A stretch of DNA of 64,000 nt from positions 3,534,001 to 3,598,000 of the forward strand of contig NZ_OY734020.1 in assembly GCF_963455295.1 (NCBI RefSeq), in the 5' to 3' direction. Source of the stretch: Candidatus Thiodiazotropha sp. CDECU1. GTDB lineage: Bacteria > Pseudomonadota > Gammaproteobacteria > Chromatiales > Chromatiaceae. Of the stretch, positions 17,137-25,532 are shown in pieces. Within the stretch, counting starts at the first letter, position 1; each line of letters begins with the position of its first letter. A model generated the notes under the pieces. It saw only the letters and a list, made by a program, of their open reading frames with translations. It was not told the DNA's origin and searched no databases. A program made the translations under genes and the position numbers.

Positions 17137-19695
17137 TCAGCCATCAACGGGTGCAGTCGGCAGGCTGACTATGGCGCAGACGCCGCCCTCTCCACGCGAT
17201 CCCAGCGCAACCTTGCCATGATGCTGATCGGCAATTTGCTTAACAATTGCCAAACCCAACCCGGTACCCTTTGTGCGCGTCGTATAGAAAGGTTCGAAAA
17301 GCCGCTCCAACTCCTCATCCGGCAGACCATCGCCATTGTCACATATAGAGACCTGAACTGCGCTGCCTGTCTCACCGAGAACCTGACAGCTATCGATAGT
17401 GATCATCCTGTTTTCCACGGAAAGATTCTCCGTTGCTTGTATCGCATTCACGATCAGATTGGAAAATAGTTGTCTTAACTTGTGGGCATCCGCGGGCAGC
17501 GCCGGCAAACCGGGCCGATGCTCCACCTTCACCTGCACCCCCGATTCATCGATGCGCCGCTGCAGACTGAGTAGCGTGGTATCAAGCAACTTTTCCATAT
17601 TCACCCACTCCACATTGACCGCTTCAGGCCTGGCGTAGGTCAGCATATCGGTCAGAATATTCTCCATATAGCGAATCTGATCCAAGGCGATCACGGAGAG
17701 TTCGGCCAGTTCACTCTCTGCCTGTTTACTCAACATCTGCATACACATCTTGACCGACGATAATGGGTTCCTCAGGTCATGGGCGATCATACTCGCCATC
17801 CTGCCCATGGTTGTGAGTGCCTGGGTGCGTGCCAACTCCTGGTTGTGCCTGTCAATTTCATCCTGCAGTCGCTTGCGCTCGGTGATGTCTTCCTTCACCG
17901 CGACATAGTGAGTGATCTCGCCCGCTGGATTCTTGAGTGCTGAGATCGAAGCGGATTCCCAGTAGAGTTCCCCGTTTTTACGCCGGTTGTGGAATTCGCC
18001 TCGCCACTCCTCTCCCTCCTTCACGGTGGTCCATAGTTGCGCATACTCCTCCGATTGCATCTCTCCAGACTTGAGCAGATTAGGCCGTTTACCGATAACC
18101 TCTTCCGCTTCATATCCCGTGACCTCGGTGAATTTGGGATTGACGTATTCGATCATACCCCTTCTGTCAGTCAGCATCACGATACTGGGGCTTTGCTCAA
18201 CCGCGTGGGAGAGCTTGCGCACCTTGTCTTCCGCCTTACGCCGATCGGTGACATCCTCACCGATTGCGGTTATACCGATGACCTGTCCCTGGGAATCAGT
18301 TGAAAGTGTATTGTGCCAAGCTATCCTGCGATGTCCGCCGTATTTCATTTGCACATCCACCTCAACATCCCGTGAGACATCGCTCTGATTCAACAGTCCC
18401 CGAAAGGCGTCTTTCAACGACTGCTTTTCTTGCTGGTGAATAAAACGCTCGATCCAATCGCAATGAAGAACCTCATCCTGCTGCCAACCTGTCAAGCGTA
18501 GAAAATAGTCGTTACAAAAGATCAGTTGATTATGCGTATCCAGGCTAATCGCCGCCAATTGCATATTTTCCAATGTCTGCCTGAAGCGCCGTTCATATTC
18601 GCTTTGTCGCTGTGCGTTGCGATGTCTCACATTGGCGACGGCCAACAACCAGGAACCGAACAGGAGGACTAACAGAATGGTGAAATAGAGTGGCAGGTGC
18701 TGCCCGATGAATTGCCAGAAACCGGGCTTATAACGCCTTTGCGGCACCTGCGAAACCACCTTCCACTGGGACGCATCAGCTGGTATTGCATAGCCACTCT
18801 CGCTAATACCGTGCATCGTCTGCGAGGCCACCTTCCAGGGTGTGACCGTCTCGAAAGTCAGCAGTCCCGCTTCGGTTCGCAACTGGCCGGAACCGAGTTC
18901 ACCAATCGCCTGCCATGCCTGTGCATGCCGTTCGGAAAAACGTCGTTTATGCTCGAGCAGGAAACCCCATTCATCTCTTCCACTGGGACTACTGAGCCAA
19001 TAACCCTCCGCATTCAACAGATGAATATGATCGGCAATGTTCGCCGCCGCGCGATTGAAATCGTTCAACAGGCGATCGCCCAGATAGTTCAACACCAGGA
19101 TGCCCTTCTTTAACCCGAGGCTGTTGTAGATGGGCACCGCAAAGCGCATAACGGGTTTGATTGGGCGCTCGATCGCTCCCTCTTCAATGTTCAGATCCAG
19201 GGGTGATATATAGATCTCCCCTGGTTTCAATGCCATGGTTTCCAGGAAATAGTAACGTTTTGACTTATCCTGCAGCTGACTCGGTGATACCAGTTGGGGT
19301 TGACCCGAAGAGAAATTCACCCGCACACGTTCACGCCCATCAAGGTCTATAAACCTGACCTGGTCGTAGAGGCGTTTCTCCTTGATAAAGGTATAAGAGA
19401 GCTGCTCGACTTGATGGGCACGTAATTTACCACCCTCGTCAAATCCCTGCCTTTCGATATAACTGGAAAGAAAGATAAGATCCGAAATAACGTTGGAGAG
19501 ATCCCTGTTGAGCGCACTGCGAGCCAGTCCCACATTGAGGAGTTCGCTTGACTCCCAAGTCACCCGTTCCGTTTCCGAGATGGTGTAGTAGTGGACATAG
19601 GCCCCAATGGCCAGGGTTGCCGCGAAGGGAATCAGGATCGCAAGAAACTGCTTCAGCCAGTCCAAATTCAGCACTGATCCGTAGTACCGGTTCAT
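17137..19695 (-). CDS. PAS-containing sensor histidine kinase
   Basis: An 852-residue inner-membrane kinase. A first helix (about 15-34) and a second (about 325-350, LYFTILLVLLFGSWLLAVA) enclose a periplasmic sensor of about 290 residues, probably of the Cache type. Two PAS domains (about 375-490 and 500-620) follow, then HisKA with the phospho-accepting His in MIAHDLRNPLSSVKM and an ATPase domain (NLIVNAIQA, DNGDGLP, GTGLGLAIVKQI). Its start overlaps the ptsP stop as ATGA, so it is co-translated with ptsP. The partner is the sigma-54 regulator downstream. The ligand is not evident. Confidence 0.88.
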   Translation of the reverse strand: MNRYYGSVLNLDWLKQFLAILIPFAATLAIGAYVHYYTISETERVTWESSELLNVGLARSALNRDLSNVISDLIFLSSYIERQGFDEGGKLRAHQVEQLSYTFIKEKRLYDQVRFIDLDGRERVRVNFSSGQPQLVSPSQLQDKSKRYYFLETMALKPGEIYISPLDLNIEEGAIERPIKPVMRFAVPIYNSLGLKKGILVLNYLGDRLLNDFNRAAANIADHIHLLNAEGYWLSSPSGRDEWGFLLEHKRRFSERHAQAWQAIGELGSGQLRTEAGLLTFETVTPWKVASQTMHGISESGYAIPADASQWKVVSQVPQRRYKPGFWQFIGQHLPLYFTILLVLLFGSWLLAVANVRHRNAQRQSEYERRFRQTLENMQLAAISLDTHNQLIFCNDYFLRLTGWQQDEVLHCDWIERFIHQQEKQSLKDAFRGLLNQSDVSRDVEVDVQMKYGGHRRIAWHNTLSTDSQGQVIGITAIGEDVTDRRKAEDKVRKLSHAVEQSPSIVMLTDRRGMIEYVNPKFTEVTGYEAEEVIGKRPNLLKSGEMQSEEYAQLWTTVKEGEEWRGEFHNRRKNGELYWESASISALKNPAGEITHYVAVKEDITERKRLQDEIDRHNQELARTQALTTMGRMASMIAHDLRNPLSSVKMCMQMLSKQAESELAELSVIALDQIRYMENILTDMLTYARPEAVNVEWVNMEKLLDTTLLSLQRRIDESGVQVKVEHRPGLPALPADAHKLRQLFSNLIVNAIQATENLSVENRMITIDSCQVLGETGSAVQVSICDNGDGLPDEELERLFEPFYTTRTKGTGLGLAIVKQIADQHHGKVALGSRGEGGVCAIVSLPTAPVDG

Positions 19696-21953
19696 CTGCC
19701 CGCACGCATCAGGCCACCCAACCCCATCTCTTCCAGGGCGTTGCCCAGTAGCTGTTTGACTTCGGAGACCTTTTCACAGCGTAATGCCGCCTGTAGCAAC
19801 TCCCGGGCTCTGGAACGGGAGACCGAACGCAGCACCCACTTCACCCGCAACAAACTGCCCCCGTTCATACTCAGACTGTCCACCCCCATGCCGATCAGGA
19901 GCACAGCGGCAGCGGGATTACCCGCCATCTCCCCACATACACTGACTTCGCGCTGAAAATCCTTGGCCCCTTTGACGATTTGGATCAGTGCCCGCAACAC
20001 CGCAGGATGCATGTCGTCGTAGATGTCCGCCACATGGGCATTGTTCCTATCCACTGCCAGCAGATACTGGGTCAGGTCATTGGTGCCGACAGAGACGAAA
20101 TCGATCCGCCGTGCCAGGGCATCGACCTGATAGACGGCCGCCGGCACTTCGATCATCACCCCGATCTTCGGCATGGTGACGGCGAAGCCCTCTTCCATCA
20201 ATTCATCATGGGCGCGCTGGATCAGCAACAGGGCGTCGTCCACCTCCTGGACATGGCTGATCATCGGCAGCAGAAGCCGCACGTTATTCAGTCCGATGGC
20301 AGCACGCAGTATAGCCCGTACCTGGGTAAGGAATATCTCGGGATGATCCAGGGAGATGCGGATTCCCCGCCAACCCAGAAACGGGTTCGACTCCTCCACC
20401 GGAAAGTATGGGAGGGGTTTATCGCCACCGATATCGAGGGTACGAATGGTGACCGGGCGGGGGTGAAATGCGCTCAACACCCTCTGATAGTTGGTCACCT
20501 GCACCGACTCGCCGGGAAAGCTGTCGCGCACCATGAATGGCAGTTCGGTGCGATACAGGCCCACCCCCTCGGACTCCTCGCTAACCTGGGAGCTCAGCTC
20601 GGAGATCAAACCGGTATTCATATACAACGGCACCTTGGCGCCATCCGTGGTTTCGCAAGGCAGGTCCTTCTCCGCTTCGAGCTCTTTGAAGAGGGCCAAA
20701 TCCTCACTGGCAAGACGTTGATACTCCTGGATCACCGAAGGGGGTGGAGAGACATACAGACGACCCAGGTAGCCCTCCAGAATCACGAAGCGGCCATCGA
20801 CCCGATTGACCGGCAGATCGCTAAGCCCCATCACGGCCGGCACATTCATCGCCCGTGCCAATATGGCCAGGTGGGAAAAGCTGGCCCCCTGGGCTGAGAC
20901 GACACCGGCCAGCCGCCCCTTTGGCACCTCGGCCATCTGCATTGCGCTGACATCATCGCCAACCAGTACCGTGTTCTCGGGATAGTCGATGGGTCCAACC
21001 ACCTTCTGCTGCAGATACATCAGAATACGCCGTCCCAGATCCCTTACATCGGAGGCGCGCTCCCGCAGATAGATATCCTCCATGGCGTCAAACACCTTGG
21101 CGTGTTCCTCGATGGTTTCTCGCAACGCCCCCGGTGCCCAGTTGCCCTCATGGATTCTCCTCACCGTGCCGCCGATCAGGGAGTCGCCCCCCAGCATCAT
21201 CAACCAGGCGTCGAACAGGGCCCGGTCCTCCACCGGAAGCGTCTCTTCAAAACGATCCTCTATCGCCATCAGATCCTCTACCACCGCGGCGACCGCAGTG
21301 CGGAATTCCTCCTCTTCACTATCAGGATCCTTGCTCGACCGGTCCGGCACCGCATCCAGATCTGCGGGGGGATAGACGACGACAGCGGTACCCAGCGCCA
21401 CACCCGGGGACCCCGGTCTACCCTGGAGAAAACGGTTGGGTGGCGCCATGTCATCCTCGGGCACCAGATCGCCGCTGGCCTGGGCATGGGTAATGGCCCC
21501 AGCGAGCTGCGCCGCAAGGGTGAAAAGAAAGGTCACCTCCTGATCCTCGAAACTGCGCTGGATATGCTGACGTACCACCAATACACCCAACACCCTGCGA
21601 TTCTGGATGATGGGCACCCCCAGAAAGCCCTTGTACTGAGTCTCGCCCGTCTCATGGGTAAACAGATAGCGGCTGTGGCTCGGCGCATCCGCCAAGTTGA
21701 CCGGTTCCGCCCGTTCACAGACCAGGCCGATGAGCCCACGGTGGTAGGGCAGTCTCACCTTGCCTATCGCATCCCGATGCAAGCCCTCGGTAGCCATCAG
21801 CACATGCTCACGGCGCTCAAAATCGGTAAGGTAGACGGAACAGACATCGGTGCTGATCGCCCCCTTTACCTGAGATACGATGATCTCAAGGGCCTTTACC
21901 AGGTCGGGCGCTGCATTGACCTCTTTGACGATACGATGCAGGGTATCAAGCAT
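19692..21953 (-). CDS. ptsP: Phosphoenolpyruvate-protein phosphotransferase PtsP (enzyme I-Ntr)
   Basis: A 753-residue enzyme I of the nitrogen PTS. An N-terminal GAF domain (about 1-165) is followed by the PTS EI domains: GRPGSPGVALG, the phosphohistidine loop GASFSHLAILARAMNVPAVMG and the PEP-binding barrel with FLGWRGIRIS, VSVGTNDLTQYLLAVDR and the conserved Cys in CGEMAGNPAAAVLL. It takes phosphate from PEP and passes it to NPr and EIIA-Ntr. It follows rppH by about 90 bases, as in other gammaproteobacteria. Coupling to a two-component pair downstream is unusual. Confidence 0.95.
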   Translation of the reverse strand: MLDTLHRIVKEVNAAPDLVKALEIIVSQVKGAISTDVCSVYLTDFERREHVLMATEGLHRDAIGKVRLPYHRGLIGLVCERAEPVNLADAPSHSRYLFTHETGETQYKGFLGVPIIQNRRVLGVLVVRQHIQRSFEDQEVTFLFTLAAQLAGAITHAQASGDLVPEDDMAPPNRFLQGRPGSPGVALGTAVVVYPPADLDAVPDRSSKDPDSEEEEFRTAVAAVVEDLMAIEDRFEETLPVEDRALFDAWLMMLGGDSLIGGTVRRIHEGNWAPGALRETIEEHAKVFDAMEDIYLRERASDVRDLGRRILMYLQQKVVGPIDYPENTVLVGDDVSAMQMAEVPKGRLAGVVSAQGASFSHLAILARAMNVPAVMGLSDLPVNRVDGRFVILEGYLGRLYVSPPPSVIQEYQRLASEDLALFKELEAEKDLPCETTDGAKVPLYMNTGLISELSSQVSEESEGVGLYRTELPFMVRDSFPGESVQVTNYQRVLSAFHPRPVTIRTLDIGGDKPLPYFPVEESNPFLGWRGIRISLDHPEIFLTQVRAILRAAIGLNNVRLLLPMISHVQEVDDALLLIQRAHDELMEEGFAVTMPKIGVMIEVPAAVYQVDALARRIDFVSVGTNDLTQYLLAVDRNNAHVADIYDDMHPAVLRALIQIVKGAKDFQREVSVCGEMAGNPAAAVLLIGMGVDSLSMNGGSLLRVKWVLRSVSRSRARELLQAALRCEKVSEVKQLLGNALEEMGLGGLMRAGR

Positions 21954-22041
21954 GCACGTGGTCCTTAGGTGTATGGTTGGAACCAGAGAAAATCAGGACC
22001 TCCAGTACTATAACGATTGTTGTCTGTCGAGGAAGTGCGAT

Positions 22042-22611
22042 TCAACGCCGCTGCTGTCTTAAATAGTTGGTATGGAATCGATTCGGAGACCCTTCCGGAT
22101 AGAGCAGGGGCGCCAGCTCTTCCAGCGCCTTGGTGTAGACATTACGCTTGAAGTAGATCACCTCGCGGATGGGCTGCCAGTACTTGACCCAGCGCCACTC
22201 CTCGAATTCAGGGGTCTCGCAACCATCGAGACAGAAGGCATCCTCTCCGCATTGGGCTCGCAGTAGAAACCAGATCTGCTTCTGGCCAATGCACAGGGGC
22301 TCGCTATTGCGGCGGATATAGCGTTCCGGCAGACGATAGCGCAGCCAGTTGCGGGTTGAACCCATGATCTCGACCTGCTCCGCCGCGAGTCCCACCTCCT
22401 CTTGCAACTCACGAAACATCGCCTCTTCAGGGGTTTCGTCAGATTTTATACCACCTTGCGGGAACTGCCAGGCATCCTGTCCGACCCGACGCCCCCAGAA
22501 TAGCTGGCGATTGTCATTACACAGGATGATACCTACATTGGGTCGAAAACCGTCAGTGTCAATCAAGGTAGAAGCCAAAGCATTGCAAGATCTCAGTATA
22601 GATTCTTCCAT
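22042..22611 (-). CDS. rppH: RNA pyrophosphohydrolase RppH (Nudix)
   Basis: It removes pyrophosphate from the 5' end of mRNA and so starts decay. The Nudix box fits GX5EX7REUXEEXGU ([23 protein letters not shown] region), and the family's FRPNVGII and WQFPQGGI segments are present. The ATG at 22611 has AAGGGCG upstream and gives about 15 residues more than typical RppH. A TTG at 22566 would give the usual N-terminus ([10 protein letters not shown]), so the extension may not be real. It is first in a rppH-ptsP-kinase-regulator cluster. Confidence 0.93.
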   Translation of the reverse strand: MEESILRSCNALASTLIDTDGFRPNVGIILCNDNRQLFWGRRVGQDAWQFPQGGIKSDETPEEAMFRELQEEVGLAAEQVEIMGSTRNWLRYRLPERYIRRNSEPLCIGQKQIWFLLRAQCGEDAFCLDGCETPEFEEWRWVKYWQPIREVIYFKRNVYTKALEELAPLLYPEGSPNRFHTNYLRQQRR

Positions 22612-22745
22612 ATTCGCCCTTGAGCAGCAAGGCGGCTTAACATAAGCCTTTGCTAATTATGGATATTCCGTTACTGTTCATAACCTAATCCTGGAAAATG
22701 TCGTAATCGTGCGAATTGAGAAGGTAGTTAGGGCATAGTATCAAC

Positions 22746-23402
22746 ATGGCATTGGCAATCTTTGATCTCGATAACACCCTCTTGGCCGGTGACTCGGATT
22801 ACCTCTGGGGTGAGTTCCTGGTTGAGAAAGGCATCGTGGATGGAGAGACCTACAAGCAGGAGAATGATCGTTTCTACCAGGAGTATAAGGCGGGTTGTCT
22901 GGATATCTTCGAGTTTCAGCGCTTCTCCCTGAGGCCCCTGCGGGAAAACACCATGCAAAACCTGCTCGCTTGGCGCAGCGAGTTTCTCGAATCAAAGATC
23001 TCGCCCATCATCAGCCCCCAATCGCGCCAACTGGTGGAGAAACACCGTCATGCCGGGGATACACTGCTGATCATTACCGCCACGAATGCATTTGTTACCT
23101 CCCCGATCGCCCAGCAGTACGGTATCGAGCATCTGATCGCCACCGAGCCGGAGCGGTTGGATGGGCACTATACTGGAGAGGTGGCGGGGGAACCCAGCTT
23201 CAAGGAAGGCAAGGTGAATCGCCTCAACAGTTGGTTGCACGAGCATCGAGAGGGTCTGCGAGGAAGCTGGTTCTACAGCGATTCACACAACGATCTTCCT
23301 CTTCTGGAAACCGTGGAACACCCGGTTGCCGTGGATCCTGACGAAACCCTGGCCGAAATCGCCAGGACACGTAACTGGGAGATACTGCTGTTACACAGTT
23401 AA
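22746..23402 (+). CDS. HAD-superfamily hydrolase, subfamily IB
   Basis: A 218-residue phosphatase-like protein of the SerB-related IB group. Motif I is DLDNTLL, with the nucleophile Asp at about residue 7. Motif II is in LLIITATNAF, motif III is a Lys in SFKEGKVNRL, and motif IV is SDSHNDLPLL. An alpha-helical cap lies between motifs I and II. Members act on phosphoserine or other small phosphates; the substrate here cannot be read from the sequence. It is divergent from rppH. Confidence 0.85.
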   Translation: MALAIFDLDNTLLAGDSDYLWGEFLVEKGIVDGETYKQENDRFYQEYKAGCLDIFEFQRFSLRPLRENTMQNLLAWRSEFLESKISPIISPQSRQLVEKHRHAGDTLLIITATNAFVTSPIAQQYGIEHLIATEPERLDGHYTGEVAGEPSFKEGKVNRLNSWLHEHREGLRGSWFYSDSHNDLPLLETVEHPVAVDPDETLAEIARTRNWEILLLHS

Positions 23403-23472
23403 CCAGGGCCTGTGATCAACTATCCAATCTACTCAGCTGATGCAACTGTATTCGCTGACAAGGAGATTCATA

Positions 23473-23694
23473 ATGGGTAACACCGCTTTTTTTGCCGTAC
23501 TGATCGTACTCATACTCGGTATCTTGTATGTGATGAAGAGCAGTGACAATCCCCCTGAAACCAACATCCATCAGACACCGAAGGAGTACATCGAGATGGT
23601 GGAAAAGAGAAAGGCCGAGCGGATCTCGGCGGAAAAGGCCCAGCAGCAGGCGTCACAGGGCCAGCCAGAGAAGCCCTCAGAGACTCAACGCTGA
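23473..23694 (+). CDS. Small single-pass membrane protein
   Basis: A 73-residue protein with an N-terminal membrane helix (AFFAVLIVLILGILYVM) and a hydrophilic tail rich in Lys, Glu and Gln. AAGGAG lies at the right distance from the ATG, which is why I prefer it to a longer frame starting at 23440. The last ten bases overlap the convergent gene's 3' end. No family is recognised. Confidence 0.6.
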   Translation: MGNTAFFAVLIVLILGILYVMKSSDNPPETNIHQTPKEYIEMVEKRKAERISAEKAQQQASQGQPEKPSETQR

Positions 23695-24086
23695 CAAAAG
23701 GGCCGATGGTCCGGATTCTCCACCGCGGCCGCTACGGCATCCACGAACTCGCCCAGCTCATGGGGGGAGACCGCATCCAGTAAACGCTGCATCAGCTTGG
23801 GATCAACAGCAGCTTGAACGACCCGTCCGTCAGCCAGGGTAACATTCACACCAGCCACATGCTGATGAGCCTCTCCTTCCCTCTCCGCGACCAAGGCCTC
23901 GTTGTTATCCAGCAGCTGATCGTAATAGGCCTCGATCTTGGCATCCATCGCGTCATCCAGGTCTTCCGGCAATGCAACCAGCCAACCATCCTCCCCAACA
24001 GAGGTCTCCGGCTCCAGACCCAGCTGGCGTAAATAGTCGACGAAGCCACACCATGAAGACTCATCGAACAGGATATATTCCAGCAT
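23685..24086 (-). CDS. Conserved hypothetical protein
   Basis: A 133-residue acidic soluble protein (MLEYILFDESSWCGFVDYL start, then WLVALPEDLDDAMDAKIEAYYDQL and TLADGRVVQAAVDP). Codon use and composition are those of a normal gene. No catalytic motif, signal peptide or membrane helix is visible. It overlaps the end of the small membrane-protein gene by 10 bases, tail to tail. I cannot assign a function. Confidence 0.6.
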   Translation of the reverse strand: MLEYILFDESSWCGFVDYLRQLGLEPETSVGEDGWLVALPEDLDDAMDAKIEAYYDQLLDNNEALVAEREGEAHQHVAGVNVTLADGRVVQAAVDPKLMQRLLDAVSPHELGEFVDAVAAAVENPDHRPFCQR

Positions 24087-24173
24087 AGAAATCCATACCT
24101 CCTCAGCAGACTCACGTATTGAGCCCCTACCCCGGTTATGCTCAATCTAACCGATAAGCAGGGAGTGTACCCC

Positions 24174-24572
24174 ATGAAGAGAAATAATTTTCTGGTCTCG
24201 ATGCTGCAGATGACAGGTTTGGCACCACGCTTCACGCCTTACACTCTGAGTTTCACCAGACGGCGCCGGGTAATGCTTCAGGAATCACCCCTGGCGGGTT
24301 ATCAGTACCATCGCGCCGCGTCGATCTGGCCCTTTCTCCAAGTCGGTGAACAACTTCATCTCAAGCGTGAGCCCAGTAATCCCCATGACCCCTATGCCAT
24401 TGCCGTGTGGTTCAAGAATGAGCATCTGGGTTACATACCCCGCCGCGAAAATCGCACCCTGGCCCGATTGTTGGACCAGGGTGAGCTGTTGGAGACCACC
24501 ATCGTGCGTCTTTTGGAAGAGGAGAATCCATGGCGCAAGATTCGTTTTCGTGTCGAGTGGCTACATCAATAA
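24174..24572 (+). CDS. HIRAN domain protein
   Basis: A 132-residue protein whose central part (VMLQESPLAGYQYH, then LKREPSNPHDPYAIAVWF and LGYIPRRENRTLARLLDQG) fits the HIRAN domain, which in larger proteins recognises DNA ends or stalled forks. Here it is alone, with no helicase or nuclease attached. The ATG at 24174 has GGGAG upstream; a longer frame from 24138 lacks it. The cellular role of single HIRAN proteins is unknown. Confidence 0.75.
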   Translation: MKRNNFLVSMLQMTGLAPRFTPYTLSFTRRRRVMLQESPLAGYQYHRAASIWPFLQVGEQLHLKREPSNPHDPYAIAVWFKNEHLGYIPRRENRTLARLLDQGELLETTIVRLLEEENPWRKIRFRVEWLHQ

Positions 24573-24619
24573 TATCGCACTACCGATCCATCACATCGGT
24601 TCGATTCGAATCATAACCC

Positions 24620-25093
24620 CTAACGAATGCGCAAACCGCCCCAGGGATCGGCACCGGCATCCACATGTTCCACTTCGATTCGAATCGGCCGTGTGATGCT
24701 CTTCAAGGTCAGATCACCAATGAGAGTGGCCTTGTCCTTGCCATCTTCTATATATGAGCTACTGATGAATCTGGCTTACGGATATGCCGCAACATTCAGA
24801 AAGTCCTCATCCCTGAAATGTTTGTCCCGTTCGGCATGGTTGGAGTCGATACACCTGGTATCGATCATGGCTTCAATCTTCGCTTCGGAGGGTTTGCTTT
24901 CTGTATAGCTGATCTCGCCGGAAAATGCATTGAAACGCCCGGTCAACCAGCTGAAATCAAGATGGCTTATTTTGAATTGGATATAGGCATGGCCACTTTC
25001 TGTGTCGATGACATAATCCGATGCCAAAACCGGCTGCAACGAGCTGGAGCAGAGGAAGATAAGCAGCAGTGATTTGGTGGGAATCTTAATCAT
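24620..25093 (-). pseudogene. YceI-family lipid-binding protein, broken by a stop codon
   Basis: The N-terminal half reads as a YceI protein: signal peptide, then DYVIDTESGHAYIQFKISHL, WLTGRFNAFSG and HFRDEDFLNVAAYP. A TAA (plus coordinates 24776-24778) interrupts where the family has a residue before ARFISSSY. The same frame continues with ARFISSSYIEDGKDKATL and ITRPIRIEVEHVDAGADPWGG, then ends early with RIR and a stop, losing the final strands. One A-to-T change could explain the TAA (AAG or AAA to TAA). A 13-bp direct repeat (TTCGATTCGAATC) occurs at 24600-24612 and 24674-24686 around the truncated end. Confidence 0.8.
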
Positions 25094-25532
25094 ACTCCGC
25101 TCAATTAAATTTATGGATCCAGATCAAATAAGTTTTGCTTATTCTCCCTGATTTTAATCAAACATTATTCAGTTAATTGATTGTTAAAAACACCATAAAC
25201 AGACCCAATGAGAATGTAATTAATGAACGGGATTTAATTTCATTTTCAAGCTTTTTTAAAGTTTTTTTAGATTCAACTCTCACATACGAGTTCGACCAGT
25301 TCTCACTTCTTGCACACCCTTTCTTGCAGCAACTAAAAGGCAAGGGTATCAGGTGTTATTTCGGATATTTTTAACAAACTAAATTTCATATTTTCGAGCT
25401 TATTCACACTGTGGAGCGGCGCAACAAAATGTGTGAAATTCGTCCTACAAAACTGTGATCTTGTGAGTGAATAAAAGCAGGTGTTGACCGCCATAGTTAG
25501 CAACCAAAGGATTCCGCAATTGAGGTTGTACA
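25094..25532. other. Gene-free AT-rich region
   Basis: About 440 bases, rich in A and T, with short frames that lack ribosome sites and gene-like composition. It must hold the promoter of the secreted protein gene downstream. I see no clear repeat, RNA gene or binding site. Confidence 0.5.

Noticed and set aside
24598-24612. tRNA T-loop-like GGTTCGATTCG
   Set aside because: No acceptor, D or anticodon stem can be built around it; it is part of the direct repeat at the broken yceI.
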